Below, in pieces: positions 56,362 through 64,000 of a DNA stretch of 64,000 nucleotides. Origin of the DNA: Leucothrix mucor DSM 2157 (GTDB lineage: Bacteria > Pseudomonadota > Gammaproteobacteria > Thiotrichales > Thiotrichaceae); NCBI RefSeq assembly GCF_000419525.1, contig NZ_ATTE01000001.1, positions 2,774,655 through 2,838,654 of the forward strand. The letters are read 5' to 3'. Every line of letters begins with the position of its first letter. Position 1 is the first letter of the stretch. Under the pieces are notes generated by a model. It had not been told where the DNA came from. It did no database searches and was given only the letters and a program-made list of their open reading frames with translations. The position numbers and the translations under genes are program-made.

Positions 56362-57321
56362 TTATGGCTGAGAAAACTTAGCACGGTAGCGAGTTGGTGA
56401 AAGACCTAACAAACGAGTGAAGTGATGACGCAAGTTCATACCAGTTTGGAAACCAGTTGAAGACGCAATCTCTTCTACGCTGTAGTTAGTTGTCTCAAGG
56501 AAGTCTTGAGCCAAGTTAATACGTTGATGGATCAGCCACTCTTTAGGGCTCTTACCGACGGTAGAACGGAACTGACGGTCAAAGCTACGACGTGACAAGC
56601 AAGCCTGCTCTGCCATTTCAGTAACATTCAATGGCTTGTCCAGATTCTCAAGTACCCAGTTAATAGTCTCGTGCAGACGACCGTGCTGCTGGCGCAATGT
56701 ACGCTCAACAAACTGAGACTGTGTTCCGTCACGATGTGAAGAAACAACCAAATCTTTAGCAACCACATTAGTGCGGTGAGCACCGTAGTCTTGTCTGATC
56801 ATGTGCAAACCTAAATCAATTGCTCCAGAGTGACCTGAAGAGGTGTGCATGCGGTCTTCACCGGTATACAGCACGTTATCGATAAAGTTAACTTTAGGGA
56901 ACATATCAGTAAATGACTTAGCATGTGCCCAATGAGTCGTTGCACGCTTACCATCCAGCAAACCAGTTGATGCCAGAGCAAACGCTCCCAGACCTAGTGC
57001 TACGATTCGGCCACCGCGCTGATGCATCTCAAGGATCGCATCAATCACGTGCTCAGGTGGCTTAACATCTGTGCCACTCCAGCCCGGAATAACTAACATG
57101 TCATAGCCAGTCAAATCATCAACCTTGCCATCAACCTGAACGGTGATGCCACAAGCTGCTTTTATAGGTCCTTCTTGAACGCTTAAGATATCGGCTTGAT
57201 ACCATGCTTCCAGTTCAGGGCGAGGCGTTACGAACAACTCCACTGCACAACCAAACTCAAATGCATCCAAATTTTCGTACGCTAAAATTGCCACTTTGGG
57301 CGATGATGTAAATTTATTCAT
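56362..57321 (-). CDS. GlxA/FtrA-type AraC-family transcriptional regulator
   Basis: 319 residues. The N-terminal DJ-1/PfpI-like domain (about 8-180) holds VAILAYENLDAFEFG and VIPGW, but the nucleophile elbow reads ALGLGAFALASTGLL, with no Cys at the usual site, so it is a ligand-sensing rather than catalytic domain. The C-terminal AraC double HTH (about 225-315) includes MAEQACLSRRSFDRQFRSTVGKSPKEWL and IASSTGFQTGMNLRHHFTRLLGLSPTRYRAKF. The regulated genes are unknown. The next gene, deaD, is divergent. Confidence 0.9.
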   Translation of the reverse strand: MNKFTSSPKVAILAYENLDAFEFGCAVELFVTPRPELEAWYQADILSVQEGPIKAACGITVQVDGKVDDLTGYDMLVIPGWSGTDVKPPEHVIDAILEMHQRGGRIVALGLGAFALASTGLLDGKRATTHWAHAKSFTDMFPKVNFIDNVLYTGEDRMHTSSGHSGAIDLGLHMIRQDYGAHRTNVVAKDLVVSSHRDGTQSQFVERTLRQQHGRLHETINWVLENLDKPLNVTEMAEQACLSRRSFDRQFRSTVGKSPKEWLIHQRINLAQDFLETTNYSVEEIASSTGFQTGMNLRHHFTRLLGLSPTRYRAKFSQP

Positions 57322-57895
57322 AAGTGTATTTCTTCTTCAGTATGATCGGACCCCTATCGATGAAGCAGATACGGTACGAGCTGTGTGTCTTGCAATCTGC
57401 TATGGCAGATTGTTAATGTTTTTTTGCTGAAGTTACAATAGCCTGACTGAACGCGAACTTAATAAATCAGGATTCTGGCTTATTAACCGCTAGCTAACGA
57501 AATTGTAACCTTCATTGTGCCCTTTCGCCTATTGTGTATCAGTCTTATTTTCAAGTACACGATTTAATATAACATAAAAAACGAGATTGAAAACATTAAC
57601 TATAAGCGACCTTCGTCTGTGATTAAGTCAGGATAGCTTTAAATGCCTGTGAATATCAAACCCTCACTGCTTTATAAGTAAGCATCGACATAATCATAAA
57701 GGCTCGCATAATACTGTTTTGTAACAGTATTACCAGACAAATTTAATTACTATACGTACACTTAAACGCTAGTGGTTAATTATTATCCTTATCTAGTCAA
57801 ATCACTCCTCAGACACTGCATAACTTTTAAATAAACTCAACATTCTTCTTGCAAATAGCGTACAATTATCGCCTTAACATATCAGCGAAACCCGA
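57322..57895. other. 574-bp divergent intergenic region with long deaD leader
   Basis: No gene is seen. It holds two notable hairpins: CAATCTGC/GCAGATTG with a TATG loop (57393-57412) followed by TTAATG and a run of T (57419-57425), and TAATACTGTT/AACAGTATTA with a TTGT loop (57709-57732). A long structured leader is common for cold-shock RNA helicase genes, so post-transcriptional control of deaD is likely. Confidence 0.45.
57709..57732. promoter_or_regulatory. Perfect 10-bp hairpin/operator upstream of deaD
   Basis: TAATACTGTT-TTGT-AACAGTATTA, 164 bp before the deaD start. Could be an RNA hairpin in the leader or a palindromic operator. Confidence 0.4.
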
Positions 57896-59743
57896 ATGTC
57901 AGAGCAAAACACAGCCCCTTTTTCAGAACTTGGCCTCTCAGACGCCGTTCTCGAAGCGATTGATTACGAATATCCTTCACCAATCCAAGCACAAAGTATT
58001 CCTCCATTACTGGAAGGTCGTGACCTGCTAGGTCAGGCACAGACCGGTACCGGAAAAACTGCCGCTTTCTCATTACCACTGCTATCTCGTATCGACTTAA
58101 GCAAGAACAAACCACAGGTTTTAGTGCTTACTCCGACGCGTGAGCTTGCGATTCAAGTCGCTGAAGCAATGCAGTCATACGCCAAAAAATTACCTGGTTT
58201 CCATGTATTACCTATATATGGTGGCCAAAGCATCGGTATCCAATTAAAACAACTGAAGCGCAATGTGCACGTTGTTGTTGGAACACCAGGCCGCGTGATT
58301 GATCATATCAAACGCGGCACTCTAAAATTGGACGAGCTACAAACCGTTGTTATGGACGAAGCTGACGAAATGCTTCGCATGGGCTTTGTAGACGACGTTG
58401 AGACGATTCTTCAGGAAACGCCTGAGCAAAAGCAAGTGGTACTGTTCTCAGCCACTATGCCGCCAGCCATTAAAAAGCTGACGCAGCGCTACCTGAAAAA
58501 CCCAGTCGATATTCGCATCAAGAATACAACCGCCACTGTAGCAAAGATTCGTCAACGCTACTGGCAGGGTAAAACCATTCACAAGCTGGATGCGTTGACC
58601 CGTATTTTTGAAGCGGAGCCATTTGACGGCATCATCATCTTCGTACGTACTAAGTCGATGACTCATGAGCTTTCAGAGAAACTGGAAGCCCGTGGTTATG
58701 CAACGACTGCACTTAATGGCGACATTAAGCAGGAAATGCGTGAGAAGACCGTTGAGCAATTCCGTCGCGGTAAAATCGACATCATGATTGCAACCGACGT
58801 TGTAGCGCGTGGTTTGGACGTTGAGCGTATTAGTCACGTTATCAACTACGACATGCCACATGATACAGAGTCTTACGTTCACCGTATTGGCCGTACAGGC
58901 CGTGCCGGACGTGAAGGTACTGCGATTCTGTTCATTCCGCCTCGTGGCCAGCGCATGTTGGAAAGCATTGAGCGCGCGACCGGACAGAAAATTACGCCGT
59001 TTGAATTGCCATCTGCTGAGTCAATCAGTCAAAGCCGCATCAGCCGCTTTAAGCAAGAAATCCAATCTATTGCTCTGCAACAAGATTTGGACTTTATGGA
59101 AAAAGTGGTTACAGACTTTGCTAATGAAGGCGATCTGAGCCTTGAGCAAATTGCTGCGAGCTTGGCATGGTTAGCACAGAAAGATCGTCCACTATCTGCA
59201 GATCTGTTTGATATTCCAACGCATAGCGACAACCGTCGTGAACGTGAAACAGGCCGCGATAAAGACAGAGGTCGCGATAGCCGTGACAACCGTCGTGGTA
59301 ATGATCAGGAGCGCCCTGCTCGCCGAGAACGCCCAGCGCGTGATGATGCTGAACGTAAGCCACGTACTCCACGTCGTGAGCCTGTCAGCAGCGAAGAGTT
59401 GCCAGATATGGTGACTTATCGTTTAGATGTTGGCCGTGATCACGGTGTTGAAGCCAAGCATATCGTTGGCGCAATCGCTAACGAAGCCGGTGTAGACAGT
59501 GCTTTTATCCGCAATCTGCGCATTGAAGGCGATCACAGTACGGTTGAATTGCCAGATGGCATGCCAAAGCCTATTCAGAAGCATCTATATAAGGTTTGGA
59601 TTCAAGGTCATCAGATCAATTTGCGCCAGGATGGCTCAACAGGTGGTGAAAGCAAGAGCGCTCCAGCAGCACCTCGCAAGCCACGTGATGAAGCAAAACT
59701 AGGCGGTGACGATAAGCCTCGTCGCAAAGTTAAGAAGAAGTAA
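57896..59743 (+). CDS. deaD: DEAD-box RNA helicase DeaD/CsdA
   Basis: 615 residues. The Q motif FSELGLSDAVLEAIDYEYPSPIQAQ is followed by AQTGTGKT, PTRELAIQ, TPGRVIDH, DEADEMLRMGF, SAT, ARGLDVERISHV and HRIGRTGRAGREG. An Arg/Asp-rich linker (about 445-500) leads to the DbpA-type RNA-binding domain (MVTYRLDVGRDHGVEAKHIVGAIANEAGVDSAFIRNL) typical of CsdA, then a basic tail. It unwinds rRNA and mRNA structures, especially in the cold. Followed by a strong hairpin at 59752-59786. Confidence 0.96.
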   Translation: MSEQNTAPFSELGLSDAVLEAIDYEYPSPIQAQSIPPLLEGRDLLGQAQTGTGKTAAFSLPLLSRIDLSKNKPQVLVLTPTRELAIQVAEAMQSYAKKLPGFHVLPIYGGQSIGIQLKQLKRNVHVVVGTPGRVIDHIKRGTLKLDELQTVVMDEADEMLRMGFVDDVETILQETPEQKQVVLFSATMPPAIKKLTQRYLKNPVDIRIKNTTATVAKIRQRYWQGKTIHKLDALTRIFEAEPFDGIIIFVRTKSMTHELSEKLEARGYATTALNGDIKQEMREKTVEQFRRGKIDIMIATDVVARGLDVERISHVINYDMPHDTESYVHRIGRTGRAGREGTAILFIPPRGQRMLESIERATGQKITPFELPSAESISQSRISRFKQEIQSIALQQDLDFMEKVVTDFANEGDLSLEQIAASLAWLAQKDRPLSADLFDIPTHSDNRRERETGRDKDRGRDSRDNRRGNDQERPARRERPARDDAERKPRTPRREPVSSEELPDMVTYRLDVGRDHGVEAKHIVGAIANEAGVDSAFIRNLRIEGDHSTVELPDGMPKPIQKHLYKVWIQGHQINLRQDGSTGGESKSAPAAPRKPRDEAKLGGDDKPRRKVKKK

Positions 59744-59751
59744 GTAACACC

Positions 59752-59786
59752 TTTAAGTCCGGCAGCGAATCGTTGCCGGACTTAAA
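59752..59786. terminator. Terminator between deaD and cmoB
   Basis: TTTAAGTCCGGCA / TGCCGGACTTAAA, 13-base stem with a nine-base loop. A-rich and T-rich flanks on both sides suit bidirectional termination of the two convergent genes. Confidence 0.75.
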
Positions 59787-59804
59787 ATACGGCATTCAAT
59801 CAGT

Positions 59805-60797
59805 TTAAGGTGCCTGACAAATCAACGTCGCCCGACGTGGAGCAGGATAACCCTCAATCGTTTTGCTGTGATCGTCCTGATCCAGAAAGCTTTCCAACGA
59901 CTCAAACGTCATCCAGTCCGTCGCCCGCTGTTCATCTAATGACGTGACACACTCATCAACCACTCTGCAGTTGATAAAACCAACCCGCTCCAGCAATCGA
60001 ATCAGAAACCCAGTCGAACTAATAAACCAGACATTGCGCATTTTTGCATAGCGATCTTCTGGCACCAGCACACTCTGCTCATCGCCTTCAATCACCAAGG
60101 TTTCCAGAATCAGTTCACCACCCGGACGTAAGAAACTACGTAGCTCCTGCAAATGGGTAACCGGTGAAGCACGGTGATATAAAACCCCCATCGAAAATAC
60201 CGTATCAAAACCAATACCACGATACTCACGGGTGAATGCGGGTAGCTGCTCACACTTCATCGGCAGTAAATGCACGGGCAAGCCTTCACCCGCATATTGC
60301 TTGATGGCTCGAAATTGCGCGACAAAGAACTGGCTTGGGTCAGCGCCGAGAACAAGCTCTGCCCCCTCTCCTAACATCCGCCACATGTGATAGCCGTTAC
60401 CACAGCCCACATCCAGCACACTACGGCCCGCTAGTGGCGCAATGTGAGAGCGAATTCGCTGCCATTTATAATCAGAACGCCATTCGGTATTTACATGAAT
60501 ACCAAATATCTCATACGGCCCTTTGCGCCAAGGGATAATGGTACGCAGCTGTTGCTCTAATAAATCCCGAGACTCATCATCCAGATCTTCAGGGCGACCA
60601 ATTCGAACACGATCAGCATTCAGGTCGTTATCTGTGGGAACCACTTTAGGCATGGCATCCAGCAAACGAATCCACTCCTCCAGAAAACCATGTGTTTTTT
60701 CCTGAAAAACGGCCTCTAGCTGAGTCGGTAAACGCTCCAGCCAAGGTTCAAAGCGCGTATCGGTCAGGTCGCGATAAAGCGTGTCAAAATTAAACAT
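59805..60797 (-). CDS. cmoB: tRNA U34 carboxymethyltransferase
   Basis: 330 residues. The SAM-type Rossmann site is VLDVGCGNGYHMWRM, with GADPSQFFVAQF after it; the N-terminal region ends in PWRKGPYEIFGIHVNTEWRSDYKWQR, the CmoB hallmark. It uses carboxy-SAM (made by CmoA, not in this window) to complete cmo5U34, the base hydroxylated by TrhO (gene at 17.6-18.6 kb). 16 bp downstream of the SDR gene. Confidence 0.96.
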   Translation of the reverse strand: MFNFDTLYRDLTDTRFEPWLERLPTQLEAVFQEKTHGFLEEWIRLLDAMPKVVPTDNDLNADRVRIGRPEDLDDESRDLLEQQLRTIIPWRKGPYEIFGIHVNTEWRSDYKWQRIRSHIAPLAGRSVLDVGCGNGYHMWRMLGEGAELVLGADPSQFFVAQFRAIKQYAGEGLPVHLLPMKCEQLPAFTREYRGIGFDTVFSMGVLYHRASPVTHLQELRSFLRPGGELILETLVIEGDEQSVLVPEDRYAKMRNVWFISSTGFLIRLLERVGFINCRVVDECVTSLDEQRATDWMTFESLESFLDQDDHSKTIEGYPAPRRATLICQAP

Positions 60798-60813
60798 AAT
60801 AGTAATATCTGAC

Positions 60814-61608
60814 TCAGCTTTGGTCAGTTGTTAAACCGGGCCATACAAAGTCTGCTGGAATGCGTTCATATTGAATCGCTTCCCCAGTGCGCTTACCAGC
60901 CTCATCACACATAAAGTAGAGATAAGGGCCAATCGCCGCAGCTGGTAATGCCGTACTATCAGTCGCTTCACCAGGAAAATTCATTTTGCGCATTTGGGTG
61001 CGTAATGGGCCAGTATCGATGGTATTAACGCGCACAAAGCGGTCATCATTCTCATACTCATCCGCTACGATCGACATCATCGCAGCCATACCCGCTTTGG
61101 CAATACCAAAGGCACCCGCATAAGCCTTATTCGCCTGATGGGCAGAGTGAATAATCGAGCCATGACCCTTAGCTCGTAGCATGGGCATACAGGCTTGAAT
61201 AATCAGGTAGTTCGCATTCAAATCAACCGTCATGACCTTCTGCCACATTTCAAGCTCCACCTGCTCAAATGGCACAAAACCCGGCAGCCACGCCGCATTG
61301 AGCACCAAGCCATCCAAACCACCTAACTGCTCTTCAAGGATACGCGACATTTCCAGATAGTCATGCACCGTAGCTCCGGCCATATCCAGCGGATAAATCG
61401 CTGGCTCAGGATTACCCGCCGCCACGATTTCGTCGTAAACCAACTCCAGCGCCTCGATGGTTTTATCCAATAGCACCACGGTCGCACCAAACTGCGCATA
61501 GGCTTTGGCAATGACTTTACCTAAGCCATCCGCCGCGCCAGTCACCAGAATCACCCGCCCGTCTAACGCGCCGGCAGGTGGAATAAAGTTTAAAAGTGCT
61601 TCAGCCAT
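60814..61608 (-). CDS. SDR-family oxidoreductase, YciK-like, with the catalytic Tyr replaced
   Basis: 264 residues. The cofactor site TGAADGLGKV and the LNAAW segment are normal for the short-chain dehydrogenase family. The S-x11-Y-x3-K motif reads S-AHQANKAYAGA-F-GIA-K, so Phe is in the position of the catalytic Tyr. The Ser and Lys remain. The C-terminal ITGQ-like and TGPLRTQMRKM region matches YciK. Function of YciK is unknown; the substitution suggests altered or lost redox activity. First gene of the cmoB unit. Confidence 0.85.
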   Translation of the reverse strand: MAEALLNFIPPAGALDGRVILVTGAADGLGKVIAKAYAQFGATVVLLDKTIEALELVYDEIVAAGNPEPAIYPLDMAGATVHDYLEMSRILEEQLGGLDGLVLNAAWLPGFVPFEQVELEMWQKVMTVDLNANYLIIQACMPMLRAKGHGSIIHSAHQANKAYAGAFGIAKAGMAAMMSIVADEYENDDRFVRVNTIDTGPLRTQMRKMNFPGEATDSTALPAAAIGPYLYFMCDEAGKRTGEAIQYERIPADFVWPGLTTDQS

Positions 61609-61625
61609 GATGGGTCCTGTTTCGT

Positions 61626-63077
61626 TTATTCGTCATCTTGATAATAATAGTCGTACGCGCGTTGCATTTCTGTGGTGAAACGCCATGCATCGGAGTACGA
61701 AAGGCCGCTATTTTCAGGGATAATCACCTTAACGTACAGGGATTTACCGTATTCATCCTTTAGTCTAGCTAATTGCTCAGACATTTGCGCGCGTGTGGTG
61801 ACCTTAAATTCACCATTCTCAGTTTCGCGAATCCGGTATACATCTCTGCCACCCGATTTACTAAACCAAACCGACACCACTTGCTTGCCAACACTAGAGC
61901 GTGCAGGACGCAGTAGTTTCTTGTATTTAGCATCCAGCTCATCGTACTCGTCTTTCAGGCTTTGCACGCGTTCATCTTCTGAACTGCTCAATGCCGTTAA
62001 GCGCTCAATTTCAGTTTTTAGCTCGCTAATTTGGGATTCGCTTAAGGCCTTGCTTTCATCCAGAGAGTCTTGAGAACTTTGAAGTTGAGCTTCCAGCGCA
62101 GAAACCGCTGTGGTTTTCTCTAGCTCCATCGCATCCAGACTGGCTTGCAGACTTTGTAAACGACGCTCTAGTTCAGTCACCGAAGTCTCTTTCGACTGCT
62201 GGCTTTCTGCTAAATTAGTTTGCAAGGCTTTAAGCTGTAGCTCCAACTCTGCCAGCGAGGTTTCTTTATCCTGCTTGCTCGCTAGCAATGCCGCTTCGGA
62301 CACTTCAAGACGGCGGCGTAATTCTGCGATAGTCACCGCACTACTTTTATCCGCCTGATTTACTTCAGCCAACTCGCCCTGCACGCGCTTTAGCTCTTCC
62401 TGCAAGCGAACCACTTGTGACTGACTGGTTTCTTGAATATTTTGCAATGCGCTCAAAGCTTCCGCCCGCATTCCTGCAGTTGCGAGTTGCTTATCACGAT
62501 CAGCCGCTAAATCACTTAACTGCTGCTGCAATAGTGCAATGCGCTTCTCTGAAGCATCTTGAGTGATTTGCAAGGCAGATAGCGCCTGTGTGCTCTGCTT
62601 GAGTGCTGCTTCCTGCTGCTCGGTGCTAGCTTGCAAGGTAGTCACTTGCTGTTCGCGTTGCTCCAGTAGGGTCTCACGCTGCTCAGTAGCTGCCAAACTT
62701 GTCGCTAAAGCTGCTTCAATTTCTTTAATCTTCGCCTGAATACGCGCCAGTTCTAACTGCAAATCCTGATTGATTGCCTGCTTCTCGCTGGCAATCTTAT
62801 TCGACTCAGCCAAGCGTTGTTCGAGCAGTAATAATTGATCTTCCAGCGTGTGATTTTTAGCTTCTTTATCCAGCGCTGTTTCAGCCGCCAGACGTTGCGC
62901 ATTCATACTGTTCTTAAGGTCGGTTACCAGCTTCCAGTTATTGGTAATCGCCATTACTGTCACCAACAAAAACACCATGGTGATGACCATCATAATGTCA
63001 GTAAATGATGGCCAAAAACTGTCATCCCCATGATCGCGCTCGGGGAAGCTATGATAATCGGGAAAGCCGCCACTCAT
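61626..63077 (-). CDS. MotB/ExbD-like protein with a very long coiled coil
   Basis: 483 residues. After a short cytoplasmic tail comes one membrane segment (about 26-46) whose start, FTDIMMVITMVFLL, resembles the proton-carrying helix of MotB/ExbD, with Asp27 in the place of the essential Asp. Residues about 50-395 are coiled coil made of near-repeats of Q/E/L-rich units. The last 90 residues (VVSVWFSKSGGRDVYRIRETENGEFKVTTRAQMSEQLARLKDEYGKSLYVKVIIPE...) look like an ExbD-type periplasmic domain, not OmpA. It overlaps the MotA/ExbB-like gene by 4 bp, so the two form a unit. Confidence 0.75.
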   Translation of the reverse strand: MSGGFPDYHSFPERDHGDDSFWPSFTDIMMVITMVFLLVTVMAITNNWKLVTDLKNSMNAQRLAAETALDKEAKNHTLEDQLLLLEQRLAESNKIASEKQAINQDLQLELARIQAKIKEIEAALATSLAATEQRETLLEQREQQVTTLQASTEQQEAALKQSTQALSALQITQDASEKRIALLQQQLSDLAADRDKQLATAGMRAEALSALQNIQETSQSQVVRLQEELKRVQGELAEVNQADKSSAVTIAELRRRLEVSEAALLASKQDKETSLAELELQLKALQTNLAESQQSKETSVTELERRLQSLQASLDAMELEKTTAVSALEAQLQSSQDSLDESKALSESQISELKTEIERLTALSSSEDERVQSLKDEYDELDAKYKKLLRPARSSVGKQVVSVWFSKSGGRDVYRIRETENGEFKVTTRAQMSEQLARLKDEYGKSLYVKVIIPENSGLSYSDAWRFTTEMQRAYDYYYQDDE

Positions 63078-64000
63078 CGCTTAGTGTCCGTTTGGCCTGG
63101 AACAGCAATGCGGTCACTTTCGGAGGTAGTAATACCGCCACTAGCTGTGGGTGGCGAGGATGCACTCTTCGGTAAGCGGAAGCCTTCACGCAGCAAATCC
63201 TTAAGCTCTTGTAAGCTGGCTTCGCTAATCCCATCACCTTTAGTTTGGCGCTGCACGGTGGCGCTTAACTGATCCGCAACTGCAGTAAAACTTTGCTGCG
63301 CTTCCTGCAAGCGTTCAGCTGACTTATTCAAAGTCATGGTCAATTCAGCAACCTGACGAATTAGCGACTCTTCACTGTGAGTAATCGACGGCATCAGATA
63401 CGTTGAGGTCATGGTCTCAATGCCATTTAACAACTGAGCGCGCGCATTATTTAATCGCAGATAAAAATAAGCATATAGCACGAAGCAAACAATCGCCGTC
63501 ATGGTGGTACTCAGTGCCGATGACATACCACCAATAATCATGCCCATTTTGCTGGCACCTTCTGGCGAATCAAGCAAGCTAGAGGCTCCAATCAGTGCGA
63601 TCGACAGGGATACCACCGTACCAAACACCCCAAGCAAGATCAGGATGCTATTAATAAAGCGCACCAAGGTAAACCGGCTTTGCTCCGAAGTACTCAGGCT
63701 AGAAGCCAATGCACCATGATTAACCGGCGCATTACGTCGCCCCATATTCATCACATAATGGTAGCGAGTGACCGCCAAGGCATCATCCGGCAAGCGTCCG
63801 GTTGGATCAGTGACACCGTCAGTAATGCCATCTACCAAGCGCTCCAGCACATTGTGCTCACGGCTGTAAGACAGCAATAAAGAGATCATCCGAAACATGC
63901 CCAGCAGGAATAAGACGATAATCACGCCATTGAGCATCCAGCCGACCGGATTAATTTCTCCGGATAGGTATAAATTGGCAATATTATCTTTTTGCCAGAA
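63074..64000 (-). CDS. MotA/TolQ/ExbB-like proton channel protein, 5'-truncated by the window edge
   Basis: The frame runs off the right edge: from the first visible codon it reads FWQKDNIANLYLSGEINPVGW before MLNGVIIVLF, so the true start lies outside. At least 308 residues are visible. There are three membrane segments: NPVGWMLNGVIIVLFLLGMFRMI, FINSILILLGVFGTVVSLSIALIG, and GMIIGGMSSALSTTMTAIVCFVLYAYFYL. The second and third show the family layout for TolQ/ExbB/MotA. A helical cytoplasmic C-terminal tail follows. The product is likely to form a proton-driven complex with the downstream MotB/ExbD-like protein. Confidence 0.8.
   Translation of the reverse strand, partial: FWQKDNIANLYLSGEINPVGWMLNGVIIVLFLLGMFRMISLLLSYSREHNVLERLVDGITDGVTDPTGRLPDDALAVTRYHYVMNMGRRNAPVNHGALASSLSTSEQSRFTLVRFINSILILLGVFGTVVSLSIALIGASSLLDSPEGASKMGMIIGGMSSALSTTMTAIVCFVLYAYFYLRLNNARAQLLNGIETMTSTYLMPSITHSEESLIRQVAELTMTLNKSAERLQEAQQSFTAVADQLSATVQRQTKGDGISEASLQELKDLLREGFRLPKSASSPPTASGGITTSESDRIAVPGQTDTKR

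Noticed and set aside
57393-57425. Terminator of an unseen small RNA upstream of deaD
   Set aside because: The hairpin and T run are real, but no promoter or transcript upstream is supported, and the T run starts seven bases after the stem; left as part of the leader description.
61626-64000. Zorya anti-phage system
   Set aside because: Only a MotA-like and a MotB/ExbD-like protein are visible, the latter without an OmpA domain, and no ZorC/D/E effector is in view. The window ends here, so it is kept as an open question, not an annotation.
1-64000. CRISPR array
   Set aside because: No regularly spaced direct repeats of 23-40 bp were seen.

Overview
The window reads as chromosomal DNA of a Gram-negative gammaproteobacterium of roughly balanced base composition. 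Evidence: the gammaproteobacterial gene run miaB / ybeZ-ybeY-corC-lnt, a six-gene Na+-translocating NADH:quinone reductase operon (nqrABCDEF), cmoB, trhO, oligopeptidase B, apolipoprotein N-acyltransferase, and a tmRNA whose tag reads ANDNNYALAA. A marine or sulfur-bacterium-like relative (Thiotrichales type) would fit, but the sequence alone does not fix the genus.

Layout. 1-6.1 kb: envelope genes (ABC-2 permease, GH3 lipoprotein, M23 endopeptidase overlapping anmK). 6.1-12.6 kb: a leftward housekeeping series pssA, leuA, family-4 uracil-DNA glycosylase, rimI, pcnB, folK, panC. 12.8-18.6 kb: ptrB, a DUF937 protein, a His/Asn/Arg-rich lipoprotein, a GNAT enzyme, a TerC-type membrane protein and trhO. 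18.7-20.5 kb: cvfB-rbgA pair. 20.75-24.35 kb: a four-gene operon joining a coiled-coil protein, a membrane-anchored protein with a BON/OmpA-like tail, a Rab/Ras-type small GTPase and an HD-GYP phosphodiesterase; this is the most unusual chromosomal (non-island) locus. 24.3-37.6 kb: psd, prmB, lnt-corC-ybeY-ybeZ, and the nqr operon placed between ybeZ and miaB. 37.7-38.4 kb: an exported SH3-like protein.

38.5-55.9 kb is an integrated mobile island inserted at the 3' end of ssrA (tmRNA, 55924-56278, minus strand). It is bounded by an imperfect direct repeat of about 80 bp that includes the tmRNA 3' end and a terminator, and carries ATACCCCCA repeats near both ends. Its contents are a serine recombinase with a res-like dyad, a secreted DUF1566 protein, a complete type I restriction-modification system (hsdM-hsdS-hsdR), a tightly overlapping operon built around an RstA-like rolling-circle replication initiator, two divergent Arc/Mnt-type ribbon-helix-helix regulators with three palindromes between them, a terminase small subunit-like protein, a KilAC-type antirepressor, an AlpA-like regulator, an unknown 206-aa protein and a P4-type tyrosine integrase. 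There are no capsid, tail, portal, large terminase or Zot genes. Integrase + AlpA + replication initiator + small terminase without structural genes resembles a phage satellite (PICI-like), here with a rolling-circle initiator and restriction-modification cargo.

56.3-64 kb: an FtrA/GlxA-type AraC regulator, deaD with a 574-bp upstream gap, cmoB, a YciK-like SDR whose catalytic Tyr appears replaced by Phe, and a MotA/ExbB-like plus MotB/ExbD-like pair. The last gene runs off the right edge.
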